The notes under the pieces: model-generated
The model's input: only the letters and a program-made list of their open reading frames with translations
Databases searched by the model: none
What the model was told of the DNA's origin: nothing
Made by a program: the position numbers and the translations under genes
Virus record (IMG/VR): IMGVR_UViG_3300007896_000003
Location: 1-32,024 of that record
Length of the DNA: 32,024 nt
Reading direction: 5' to 3' (one strand)
From: a virus
Shown here: positions 23,501-31,969 of the stretch, piece after piece
How the letters are laid out: each line of letters starts with the position of its first letter
Position numbering within the stretch: position 1 is the first letter of the stretch

Positions 23501-26500
23501 ATTTAAAAAAGAAGAACAGCCTATCAAGGCAGAACGCAGAGCAATAGATACTCTTGAGGCCAACAAAGCAGAAACAAAATATCAGGAAGAAATAAGCAGC
23601 TACAATGCTAAACTTGATGAATTAGAAAAAACAGGCAAATGGACTGACGGAAAAGGGACACACACAATAGATGAATTAAAGTTCCCACCAGTGCCAGAAG
23701 GTGTGAGAGATGAATGGTTAGACAAAAAGATAAGTGAAACTAAACGTCAAAAAATTGGCGATATGACTAAACAGGATTTTATTAAAGCAATATTAACAGA
23801 TGACCTTACCGGCCTTGGAAACAAAAGAGCTTATGACAGATCGAAGAAAAAGAAAGTACAAATAAGTATTGATATCGATAATTTAAAAACGGTTAATGAT
23901 AGGCTTGGTCATGCAGCCGGTGATGAACTTATAGTCTTTTTTAGTAAGGCGTTAATAGCAAGTGAGTACAATACTGCTGATATAGCCAGACTTGGCGGTG
24001 ACGAGTTTGTAATCCAAACTAATGATGCAGAAAATATTGACAAGCATATAAATAAAGTATACAATTATATTAAAGCTAATGAGTTAGTTTTTAGCGGTGT
24101 CCAAGTAAAAGTTAGTTTTTCATCAGGAAAGGGGGAAACATATTATGAAGCAGAAAAAAGACTCCAGAGAGACAAGACAAGAAGAACAATCAATGGGGAG
24201 CGAAAACTTGTCCCAAAAGCAGAGGGTAAGGGGCGGGTTCTCAATGACGGGAACAGGAATATACGAGGGGATGACACTGGACGAAATGTGCGACAAGAAT
24301 CCAAACGGAGTATTGACAATAAACGGGAAGGACTTCCCGGTACTAAGATAGCGTATGATAAAAAAAATGCAATTAACCCTCCAAAGAACAGACGGGTTGC
24401 TGACTTACTTAGACCAAATGCTGCCGAGCTTATATTCGCAGAAAAAATAAAACAATATGAGGCAGCCCTTCAAGAACTTGAAAACAACATCCCTGAACAT
24501 GGCAAAGATGCTTTTTGGACAGACGAAAACGGTAACAAACTTTCAATAAAAGATTTAATCCTCCCCAAAAAAGAGATCGTTGAAAACACAGAAGTAAGAG
24601 ACGAGTTTTTAGACGGCCTTGCCGCAGAAGAGAAAGCAACAAAACTTGACCAACTATCAAGAGAAGAGCTTACTGAACTTCTTTATACCGACCCTCTTAC
24701 CGGGTTAAAATCAAAAAGAGCTTACGAAGATTCACAGAAAAAGAAAATACAAATCAGCCTTGATGCTGACGGGCTGAAATATGTTAATGATGTTTACGGC
24801 CATGAAGCAGGGAACGACTTTTTAAGATCATGGGCTAAAGCTCTCAAAGAAGCGTCAGGGCTTGATGTTAAAGTTATTAATAGAGTCGGTGGGGATGAAA
24901 TCATCGTCCAGGCAGACAACTTAAAACAAGCCAGAGAAGCCGTTAAGAAAACAAGAGAGTATCTTGATAAACACAGGCTCAAACTTCCAACACTTGATGG
25001 CTCTGAAAAGTTTATGATTATAAAATTCAGCCATGGCATCGGTACTACTTTATTTGAGGCTGAACAGAAATTAAGACATGAGAAAATAGAACGGTTCTTA
25101 TCAGGCGACAGGGTTGCTCGTGGTGAAACCCCGGATATAGAGGGTGAGAGTTATGTTGAAGGGATACAAGAGCCAACGGCGGGAATAAAAATTGAAGATG
25201 TTGGGGAAAAGCTTGGTGGCGCAAGAAAAGATATTGCAAAACAGATTAAGTCAACGATAGCAGATGATGGCATAGCGTCTCATACATTAAGTGAAATATG
25301 GCCTAAACCCAAAGACTTAGATAATAGTTTTGAGTCTGCCTTTGCTTTTGTTGCAAGGGCTGAGATACCAAGTAAACCTCGTGTAAAATCCAAGGTAAAA
25401 CGGTGGGCTGAGAAAGTGAAGGAGTTGCGGGGGCTTACAGAAAAGTTACTATCTGGCACAATAGATAAAAAATCATTAATAGAGGCCGTTAGAAGGCTTG
25501 GCCGCACTACATACCTTGAAGGGTTTTTGGATAAAGTTACAATTTTTGAAAAAATAGATAAAAATCTTTGGGATAAAATTAAAAGAATAAACTTAGCTGC
25601 AAAAGCCTATACTTTTGATAAAGATAATAACAAAATAAAATCTCCGTATTTAAGTGTTAATAATAAATTATATAACTACAAGGAAAGCTTTGAAGAAGTT
25701 GTCACAGATATTGAAAAAGATTTAAAGCAAGCTGTTGATAAACCTAAAGAAACAATAAAATTTGAAGTCAGGGGAAGTATCGCAAACGGTTATTTTATTA
25801 ACAAAAAAGGGGACGTTGAATATAGGAATTTGAAAAAGTTTAAAACTTCTAAAGAAGCTTTTGAATATAGAGACAATAATATTACTGACCTCATAGAAGA
25901 ATGGGAAAAAGTAAAAAAAAGAGACAATATCCATAAAGCAGATGTAAGAAATAAAATAAATCGTGCCCGTACAGGCAAAGACCACAGGGGGGGGAAGGAT
26001 GTCGGGGCTGAAGAATTTAGAGAAGCCTTTGGGTTTAGAGGTGTTGAATTTGGGTTATGGGTAAAACAAGGGAAGAATACTAAGGAACGGCAAGGAATGA
26101 TTAATGCGGCCTATGATGCGTTATTAGACCTTTCCGCTATATTAAACATACCACCAAAAGCCATTTCTTTTAACGGTCATTTAGGGTTAGGTTTTGGCTC
26201 AAGAGGGCATGGGAGTGCGGCGGCGCATTTTGAACCAGGAAAATTTGTTATTAATTTGACAAAAACAAAAGGGGCTGGATCTCTCGCCCATGAGTGGTTT
26301 CATGCTTTAGATAATTATTTTCAAAAAGAAAGAGGGGCGGGGGTATCTCGTGAAAATAATTATATAACTTATCGGCCTGAAACTGTTTATAAAAATATAA
26401 AAACAGGTATGGAAATTACTCAAAGAAATTATGAATTTATTAAAACAAATAAAGAAGAATGGGTAAGAGTTGAGGGTGTTAGGCCAGAGGTTGAAATAAA

Positions 26501-29500
26501 ATTCTCTGAATTAGTAAAAGTGCTTAATGGCTCCGATATGTATAAAAGGTCTCGTAGAATTGATGCTGGGAAAAAGAACGGGTATTGGTCAAGAATTATA
26601 GAAAGAGCTGCAAGAGCTTTTGAAAATTATATCATTGGTGAAATGGCTGCCGCAGATTATAACAATGACTATTTGGCAAACGTTATGCAAATAGAAAATT
26701 TTCAGAAAAACATGGAAAGATACCCCTATCTTACTACCGAGGAGTTGCCCCCTATTAAAAAAGCTTTTGATGAAATTTTTAGTACACTTAAAACTAAAAA
26801 AACAGATGCCGGGGTTAAACTGTTTTCAACTAAACCCACAAAATCTCAAACAATAACAAGAAAAGACATAAAACAAATCTTCACCCGCATGGAAAACGTT
26901 GCAGTAGGCAAAGACAAAGATGGTAACATCTGGTTTAAGCCTGTCGGCCGTGAGAAAATAACAATACATGAAGTTGACCATATAAACGGTTACATTAACA
27001 CATCAGCGGGCAGGATTCCTGTCGGCAGTTTTCTAAGAACTGATATTGAAGTAAAGACAGGTGGCAAAGGCGCAACGGCTGATACAGAAACATTATGGCA
27101 TGAACTTACGCATTACCTTGAGACTAATGGCATCCTATCTAAAAATAATATCAACACTATTAACGAGGCGATAAGAGAGTCTGATGGTGTATCTGAACCA
27201 ACAGCAGAACATAGGGCTGATTATTTAGGCAGTAGATTAGCCACATGGCAAAAAGAAAAGATGAGTGTTAGATTAGTACTTAAAAAAGTAGTCAACTTTA
27301 TAACTACTATAAGGGATTTTCTTTCAAAGTCTCAACATCAGGTTAGAACTGTCCAAGATATCCTTGGGGATATATACTCTGGTAAAATTTTAAAGGGGAA
27401 GAAAGAAGCTTCGGGTGTTAACGAGTTTGCACAGGCTATAAGTTTTTCTTTAAAGAAAGCTGCCAAAGCTGTTACGGATAATCCTAATTTCAAAAAATGG
27501 TTTGGTGATTCAAAAGTTTTGGATGAGGATGGTTCACCAAAAATTATGTATCATGGGACTGATAGTAATTTTACTGTATTTGATCTCAGACGAACAGAGG
27601 GAGATTCTTTCTTTTTTACAGATGAAAGAAATAAAGCAAAGCTTTACGGTGATAAAATTGTTCCTGTATACCTGTCATTGCAGAACCCTTTAGAATATGA
27701 TTATACTGGGTATGACGATGGCGAATTGCATAGAGATGTAATAAAATATAAGGCAGAAGGGGAATATGATGGAATAATCGCATTAAATATAAGCGATGGG
27801 GAAAAAGTTTATAACCAATACGTAGCCTTCAACCCAACCCAAATAAAATCCATTTACAACACTGGCGCTTTCGATCCGTCTAACCCAGACATAAGATACC
27901 AGATGGCAGGGCAAGAAGATACCAAGCAATTCCAGACCAAGCCGGACAGCACAAAAGAATGGGCTGAGGAAATAATGAAAACATACGCTGAGCGCCAGCA
28001 GAAAAAAGACGCATGGCTTATGAGAGAAAGAAGTGTAGAAGAAAAAGCAGAAAGGCCAACATTAAAAAAGACAACTGAATTGGCAAAGAGATTTAACCTC
28101 TTCCCTTCAGAAGCAGCAAGAGCAATAATAACACGCCATTTCAACGATGCTATGTGGTGGGTTGTTGATAAAAACAGACCTATTGCTACAGTGCAAAGTT
28201 TTTTAGATAAAGTTACCGACAATATAAATGTTTTTTTGAAAGAAACACAACGGCCTAAAAGAACTGCTGCGAGAATACAGACAATGTGGGCTGAGGAGAT
28301 AAAGCCGTTAATTGAAAAAATGGCTAAGTATAATATAAACGTTGAAGATTTAGAAGCGTATAAACATGCACTCCATGCACAAGAGGCTAACAACGCACTT
28401 AAAAGGTCGAACGCTAAGTTGCAAGTTGAAAAAATTATTAAAGTTTTAGAAGCAAGTAAAGAAAAGCAAAAAGTAGATGATATTAGAAAATTTACCAAAG
28501 GCTTAAAAACGCCTAACGAATGGTTTAGCGCATTAAATGATATTATAACTAAATATGGCAGTGAAAAAGTTTTGCGAAAAACTATTACATCATGGAATGA
28601 TTTTTCATCAAAACCATCAGGCATGACAAATGAAGAAGCAAGAGATATATTACAAGAGTATAAAGGTGATAAAAAAATAAAAGAACTTGGGCAGATGGTG
28701 GACTCTTTAAATAAAAATTCTTTAGAACTTCTTTATAACTCTGGTCAAATACCGTTAGAAGAATATGAGGCAATTTTAAATAAGTATGATCATTATGTTC
28801 CATTATACAGAGAAGGTTTTGATGATAGGCTTTTCGGAGCTGCAAAAGGGTTGAAGCCTTCAGGTAGAGCGATAAAAACAAGAAGTGGGTCTACGAGAAA
28901 TGTTGTTGATATTATTGCTCACTCTATAACTAATTATGAAAAAGCTATAACTATAGCGGAAAAAGCACATTCACAAAGAGCGTTATTGGGGTTGATACAG
29001 GCCAACCCAGAGTCAGATATAATAAGCATTGGGGCTGTAAAGAAATCATCACGGCATGACGCAAATGGTAATTTAAGACTATACCCTGATATGTTTGATG
29101 TCCAGCCTAATGAGATGCGCTTAATGGTTGATGGAGAGCAGTATATTGTCACAGTACAAACAGATAATGCGGATGCTATGCTTATGATGCGGACATTAAA
29201 AGCAGAAGATAGCATGACCGGTCCTATTATAAACCAACTCGCTAAAGTAAATCGCTTTCTTGCTAAAATAAATACCACATGGTCACCTGAGTTTATTGTC
29301 TCAAACTTTATCCGTGATATCCAAACTGCTGGGATTAATATTAAAGACACAGGGGTAAAAGGTAAAAGTATGTTGGGTGGGGCAAGAAAAGCATGGGGCG
29401 CAATTTACGCGATAGAAAGAGGCAATCCTAAAGGGACAGAGCTTGAGGCTTACTATGAACGGTTTAAGGCAGCAGGTGGGAAAATTGGTTGGGCTGACGT

Positions 29501-30839
29501 ACATAGCTCGGTTGAAAATCTTGGTAAAAAAATTAAAACTGAAATAAGTTTAGCCAAGGGTGAGCGCCCCATATTAAAAACAATTATCGCTGGCGGGCAA
29601 TTAATAGAAGATATGAATACATCTATTGAGAATGGCATTAGACTTCATGTTTTTAAATTAGCCGTTGAGCAAGGCAAGACAGATGAAAGAGCTGCTCAAA
29701 TAGCTTCTGACTTAACTGTTGATTTTACAAAAAAAGGAGCAGCGGGGCCGGTTATAAACTCTTTATATTTATTCGCTAATGCAGGTATACAGGGGTCATA
29801 CAGAATATTTAGAGCAGGGGCTAAGTCCCCAGCAGTAAGAAAACATATGGCCGGAATAATAGGAGCGAGTTTTTTAATCGGGGTGTTAAACGCTTTTGCG
29901 GGTGGGGTAGATGATGATGGCGAGGATTATTATAACAAAATAGATAATTATGTCCGTGAGCGTAATATGATTATTATGCTGCCAAATACAAAAGGCAAAT
30001 ATATAAAAATACCTCTCCCGTGGGGGTATAATGTATTTTGGAATTTTGGGGCAGAAATATCAAGGGCTTTTTCGCAGAAAAATTACGACCCATTGGCAAG
30101 CGCAGGGCGTGTAGCTTCAACCTTCTTTAATGCCTTTAACCCTGTGGCCGCTGGCACGTTAATGCAAACATTATCTCCGACTATTGCTGACCCTTTTGTG
30201 CAAATAGCAGAAAATAAAAATTGGTTTGGTGGTGAGTTGATGCCTGGTGTAAATAAATTTGACAGAACACCAGAACCTGACTCACAAAGATACTGGAAAT
30301 CAGCAAGCTCGCCATCACAATGGATAACCTCACAATTAAACGATATTACAGGAGGTGATAAAGTTAAAGCAGGTAAGCTTGACTTTTCTCCTGAGACACT
30401 TGATTTATTTGTGGATACTATCGGTGGCTCAGCTTTTAAGTTTATTAAAGATACTTTTGATATCCCCATTAAAGCCATCCATGATGAAGAGATTAAAATG
30501 CACAAAATACCATTTGTTCGCAAAGTGTTTAGTGAAAAATCAGAATGGGCGGACTCAAGGATTTTTTATGAAAACATAAATGACGTGCTTGTCGCTAAGG
30601 AAAGGCTAAAAGCTTATAGAGGGACTATCGAATACCCTAAATTATCAAAAGAGTTAAGGCCACAATTATCTTTAACAGGGTTTGCGTCTGATAGTGAAAG
30701 GAGGCTAAAACAATGGAGGCAAAGATTAAAACAAGCTGAAATCGCAGGCAATAAAACAGCTATAAAGAATATAAACGAAAATATCAAAAGAATTTATGTT
30801 ACTTTTAATAAAGTTTACAATAAAAATATAAAGGAGTAA
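20502..30839 (+). CDS. giant polyvalent internal protein with tandem GGDEF, zincin, ART and LPD domains
   Basis: This 3445-residue protein belongs to the phage polyvalent class, thought to be ejected into the host with the DNA. Domains in order (residues): Pro-rich N-terminus; hydrophobic Gly/Ala stretch about 310-420; acidic linkers to about 1000; GGDEF unit 1 about 1034-1228 (D1124/D1126, LGGDEF with GGDEF at 1165-1169); GGDEF unit 2 about 1319-1531 (D1421, GGDEI 1463-1467); GARKD motif 1572-1577; LPD1-like zincin about 1843-1950 with HEWFH 1930-1934; second zincin with HELTH 2200-2204 and a later EHRAD; ADP-ribosyltransferase-like about 2325-2467 with YHGT 2350-2353 and the SNPDIRY end; LPD38-like C-terminus about 2890-3230 (SNFIRDIQTA at 2933) with a hydrophobic helix near 3116. 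The ribosome site is weak: only GGG about 10 bases upstream. Domain calls are from motifs, not from a search. Confidence 0.8.
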   Translation: MPILADYYNENKDYYKGASLNDVAQDVFSRAEKPDGQTFEQWSEITGVNKELKTEQPPEPVRRNLGTAPQEDTTNPLLAIPRSGLVAASDIVGAGGGLLRHFGETSERKQQEIKDAFGTLLRDGAAKPQTTQPLRPEPEPTTLFGMAKKGMGYTVKKGGEGLKYLRDTEAAKWYSSVMAQQRLKEASSSKTKSPNPMYNLVGDIFNIGSDALKNLGESDISKWNADLKGNNTFRNEVTPQIQRLIKKGDDKSLKTALNLLEKGEGWVERSKLKETGMNKIADFGTGIHEATQKFSDYVRPVTREGSALRYVTGAIESVIPSLLIGTGVTVLTKNPQLGLASMFPQVYGSTYAAERAEGKSTTEARMTGVVNASLEVLSEGVPLGIITKKGGKFVTKTIKAGTAEGIQEFLNEAMQIAYAEGIIGDDTPPEEIGQRLIDAGIMGAIGGSGTSMMFDVASKLNKKQNIDPDKTDDDNNPDNPNSFQNSYKGKQAVEQKKAIIDTIIEADDIANFEKVLSSRVLDEADIKKIKKQAGPNLSSAIDEIIETGKKQSNFASMISESIETGTDINGVEFSQEKAETLIQMGTENGLLTETLLNELKTAYPQIAEVVDNLLQDMTQTEQAEQGEFVPRGEPDTAAQAVEVFEAQPSQSPAADSYQFFEDKGIVDLSENEKQFEKNPLDAESNTDYLDKYNAAYFDKYIKKANLTETTNELTVANQPSLVPEEQVATGQEVVEPSALPQTRNIETIKADIAQAEEGQTSALYRELADAMDATKEQGGKEVVKEISKPKQDTVQLTEQPIAKTKEEAPHKKHEVTLKRYLEEIELATPGKRIRTTDDKAYGPVEETWASQPSTFPEWFKNNGWSKAEAIKAIKKGLEGQEFKDTRSGKGQGSIWQAALDAAENERSQGLNDFSAYLEKNPESVANITAEEYQEVLAFNEARDTPNDKIIDAALVYRKDVQEELKKEFNKKTPIPKDKDFVEAPKETLISAEEQKEAKKLFKKEEQPIKAERRAIDTLEANKAETKYQEEISSYNAKLDELEKTGKWTDGKGTHTIDELKFPPVPEGVRDEWLDKKISETKRQKIGDMTKQDFIKAILTDDLTGLGNKRAYDRSKKKKVQISIDIDNLKTVNDRLGHAAGDELIVFFSKALIASEYNTADIARLGGDEFVIQTNDAENIDKHINKVYNYIKANELVFSGVQVKVSFSSGKGETYYEAEKRLQRDKTRRTINGERKLVPKAEGKGRVLNDGNRNIRGDDTGRNVRQESKRSIDNKREGLPGTKIAYDKKNAINPPKNRRVADLLRPNAAELIFAEKIKQYEAALQELENNIPEHGKDAFWTDENGNKLSIKDLILPKKEIVENTEVRDEFLDGLAAEEKATKLDQLSREELTELLYTDPLTGLKSKRAYEDSQKKKIQISLDADGLKYVNDVYGHEAGNDFLRSWAKALKEASGLDVKVINRVGGDEIIVQADNLKQAREAVKKTREYLDKHRLKLPTLDGSEKFMIIKFSHGIGTTLFEAEQKLRHEKIERFLSGDRVARGETPDIEGESYVEGIQEPTAGIKIEDVGEKLGGARKDIAKQIKSTIADDGIASHTLSEIWPKPKDLDNSFESAFAFVARAEIPSKPRVKSKVKRWAEKVKELRGLTEKLLSGTIDKKSLIEAVRRLGRTTYLEGFLDKVTIFEKIDKNLWDKIKRINLAAKAYTFDKDNNKIKSPYLSVNNKLYNYKESFEEVVTDIEKDLKQAVDKPKETIKFEVRGSIANGYFINKKGDVEYRNLKKFKTSKEAFEYRDNNITDLIEEWEKVKKRDNIHKADVRNKINRARTGKDHRGGKDVGAEEFREAFGFRGVEFGLWVKQGKNTKERQGMINAAYDALLDLSAILNIPPKAISFNGHLGLGFGSRGHGSAAAHFEPGKFVINLTKTKGAGSLAHEWFHALDNYFQKERGAGVSRENNYITYRPETVYKNIKTGMEITQRNYEFIKTNKEEWVRVEGVRPEVEIKFSELVKVLNGSDMYKRSRRIDAGKKNGYWSRIIERAARAFENYIIGEMAAADYNNDYLANVMQIENFQKNMERYPYLTTEELPPIKKAFDEIFSTLKTKKTDAGVKLFSTKPTKSQTITRKDIKQIFTRMENVAVGKDKDGNIWFKPVGREKITIHEVDHINGYINTSAGRIPVGSFLRTDIEVKTGGKGATADTETLWHELTHYLETNGILSKNNINTINEAIRESDGVSEPTAEHRADYLGSRLATWQKEKMSVRLVLKKVVNFITTIRDFLSKSQHQVRTVQDILGDIYSGKILKGKKEASGVNEFAQAISFSLKKAAKAVTDNPNFKKWFGDSKVLDEDGSPKIMYHGTDSNFTVFDLRRTEGDSFFFTDERNKAKLYGDKIVPVYLSLQNPLEYDYTGYDDGELHRDVIKYKAEGEYDGIIALNISDGEKVYNQYVAFNPTQIKSIYNTGAFDPSNPDIRYQMAGQEDTKQFQTKPDSTKEWAEEIMKTYAERQQKKDAWLMRERSVEEKAERPTLKKTTELAKRFNLFPSEAARAIITRHFNDAMWWVVDKNRPIATVQSFLDKVTDNINVFLKETQRPKRTAARIQTMWAEEIKPLIEKMAKYNINVEDLEAYKHALHAQEANNALKRSNAKLQVEKIIKVLEASKEKQKVDDIRKFTKGLKTPNEWFSALNDIITKYGSEKVLRKTITSWNDFSSKPSGMTNEEARDILQEYKGDKKIKELGQMVDSLNKNSLELLYNSGQIPLEEYEAILNKYDHYVPLYREGFDDRLFGAAKGLKPSGRAIKTRSGSTRNVVDIIAHSITNYEKAITIAEKAHSQRALLGLIQANPESDIISIGAVKKSSRHDANGNLRLYPDMFDVQPNEMRLMVDGEQYIVTVQTDNADAMLMMRTLKAEDSMTGPIINQLAKVNRFLAKINTTWSPEFIVSNFIRDIQTAGINIKDTGVKGKSMLGGARKAWGAIYAIERGNPKGTELEAYYERFKAAGGKIGWADVHSSVENLGKKIKTEISLAKGERPILKTIIAGGQLIEDMNTSIENGIRLHVFKLAVEQGKTDERAAQIASDLTVDFTKKGAAGPVINSLYLFANAGIQGSYRIFRAGAKSPAVRKHMAGIIGASFLIGVLNAFAGGVDDDGEDYYNKIDNYVRERNMIIMLPNTKGKYIKIPLPWGYNVFWNFGAEISRAFSQKNYDPLASAGRVASTFFNAFNPVAAGTLMQTLSPTIADPFVQIAENKNWFGGELMPGVNKFDRTPEPDSQRYWKSASSPSQWITSQLNDITGGDKVKAGKLDFSPETLDLFVDTIGGSAFKFIKDTFDIPIKAIHDEEIKMHKIPFVRKVFSEKSEWADSRIFYENINDVLVAKERLKAYRGTIEYPKLSKELRPQLSLTGFASDSERRLKQWRQRLKQAEIAGNKTAIKNINENIKRIYVTFNKVYNKNIKE
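23601..24185 (+). repeat. GGDEF unit 1 of an intragenic tandem duplication
   Basis: Encodes residues 1034-1228 of the giant protein: YNAKLDELEKTGKWTDGKG-THTIDEL, then DLTGLGNKRAY, then IDIDNLKTVNDRLGHAAGD, then ARLGGDEF, then YYEAEKRLQ. It is diverged from unit 2 but keeps the same order and spacing. Asp1124, Asn1132, Asp1141 and GGDEF 1165-1169 match the PleD-type metal and guanine positions. No RxxD inhibitory site is present before the motif. Confidence 0.75.
24456..25095 (+). repeat. GGDEF unit 2 of an intragenic tandem duplication
   Basis: Encodes residues 1319-1531: YEAALQELENN...FWTDENGNKLSIKDL, then DPLTGLKSKRAY, then LDADGLKYVNDVYGHEAGND, then NRVGGDEI, then LFEAEQKLR. The motif-to-motif offset from unit 1 is 298 residues. 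Catalytic Asp1421 and the Glu of GGDEI are kept. Asn1438 replaces the Asp that contacts guanine in c-di-GMP synthases. Confidence 0.75.
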
Positions 30840-30843
30840 AATT

Positions 30844-31236
30844 ATGGCAGGGACAAGAACCCTTAGAGATGGCCTCGAAGGAACCGAAAGAAATTATCAA
30901 ATGTTTGAACCACTAACCAAAACGCCACGGACTGAATTAGCGTTTGTATCAGGTGACACAGTAAAATCTTTTACTATTACAGCCACAGCAAAAGCAACCC
31001 TGGCTGTCTTAGAGATGCCGTCTTTCTCTGGTGCAGTTGTAACAGGAACGCTGTCTATCGAGAACTCAGACAGCGTGGAGATTTATTCTAAAGGAGATAT
31101 GGCAGAAAATGAAACGCATGTGATAGTAACAAGCGTTCCCTTAGTTGGGATAAATACCGTGAAGGTTACTCTTTCTACTGATCCACTTAGCTCTGGAACG
31201 TGCTATGTAACTCTGTATTTAGAAGGAGGCGATTAA
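30844..31236 (+). CDS. small beta-rich virion protein after the polyvalent gene
   Basis: A 130-residue protein with AAGGAG before ATG. After a polar start (RTLRDGLEGTERNYQMFEPLTKTPR) it is a regular run of beta strands ending DPLSSGTCYVTLYLEGGD. A similar small protein often follows polyvalent genes in environmental phages, in my recollection of the family. It may be a fibre base or decoration protein. Its stop overlaps the next start as TAATG. Confidence 0.45.
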   Translation: MAGTRTLRDGLEGTERNYQMFEPLTKTPRTELAFVSGDTVKSFTITATAKATLAVLEMPSFSGAVVTGTLSIENSDSVEIYSKGDMAENETHVIVTSVPLVGINTVKVTLSTDPLSSGTCYVTLYLEGGD

Positions 31237-31940
31237 TGCCAATATATTATTACGATGACGATATTATACAAGGGGGAATGATAGATAACACACCTATCGG
31301 TAGCATAACGCCTTCGTCTGGAGCATTTACAATTCTTAAACTCGGCCAAAATGAGGAGACACTGGCCGCAAGTAAAACCCTTATTGCAACAGATAAGGTT
31401 GTCCAAAAATTAGACCCTGATGGAGTTTCAAGAGATGTCACACTTCCGGTTATAACTAATGACCTGATGTTTATAATTTATAACTCAGGCACAGTTGCGA
31501 CTTTTAATCTTGTCGTTAAGAATCCGGCAGCGGCTACATTGGCGACTTTGGGGCCTGGCATGATGGGAATTTTCCATTGTGGGGCTGCATGGGAGTGGAT
31601 AGATGATAGTGGTATCTATTATGATGCGGTTAATGATAGAGTCGGCATCGGGATAACGGCACCAAGTGCGTTACTCCATCTCCAAAATAATACTGTTGCT
31701 GTTCAAGGTGTCCGTATTACATCAAATGTAAATGGGGCTGATGATGTTATGTTGGGAGTTAGGACTAGCGATGGTAACCATAACATTGGTTTCTTTGGCG
31801 TTAACGGTTTTATTGATGATTCTGGTGCGGTAGCTAACACAGGCACTAAATTTAACAGTGGCAGTTCAGCGTGGATTATAGGTGGGAAAGCATCCAACGC
31901 GGCTTTTGAAACCCAAAGTTTGTTTGCAATTAACTATTGA
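31236..31940 (+). CDS. tail fibre-type protein
   Basis: A 234-residue protein. I start at ATG 31236, which overlaps the previous stop and has GGAGG 7 bases upstream; an earlier in-frame ATG at 31200 lies inside the previous gene. The segment GGMIDNTPIGSITPSSGAFTILKL is typical of phage fibre and neck-fibre proteins, and VGIGITAPSALLHLQNN is the GIGT-x-P-x-x-L-H motif found in trimeric fibre shafts and their C-terminal chaperone regions. The middle (DVTLPVITNDLMFIIYNSGTVATFNLVVKN) is a beta domain. No lytic domain is visible. Confidence 0.55.
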   Translation: MPIYYYDDDIIQGGMIDNTPIGSITPSSGAFTILKLGQNEETLAASKTLIATDKVVQKLDPDGVSRDVTLPVITNDLMFIIYNSGTVATFNLVVKNPAAATLATLGPGMMGIFHCGAAWEWIDDSGIYYDAVNDRVGIGITAPSALLHLQNNTVAVQGVRITSNVNGADDVMLGVRTSDGNHNIGFFGVNGFIDDSGAVANTGTKFNSGSSAWIIGGKASNAAFETQSLFAINY

Positions 31941-31969
31941 TGAATGGGTAACTAAACAGGAGAAAATCA

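Noticed and set aside
22721-23566. 281-residue open frame on the minus strand
   Set aside because: Long, but antisense to the Glu/Lys-rich linker of the giant protein; such composition leaves few stops on the opposite strand. No domain is recognised.
27854-28624. 256-residue open frame on the minus strand
   Set aside because: Antisense to a Lys/Glu-rich helical region of the giant protein; its composition is that expected of a shadow, with no supporting start site.
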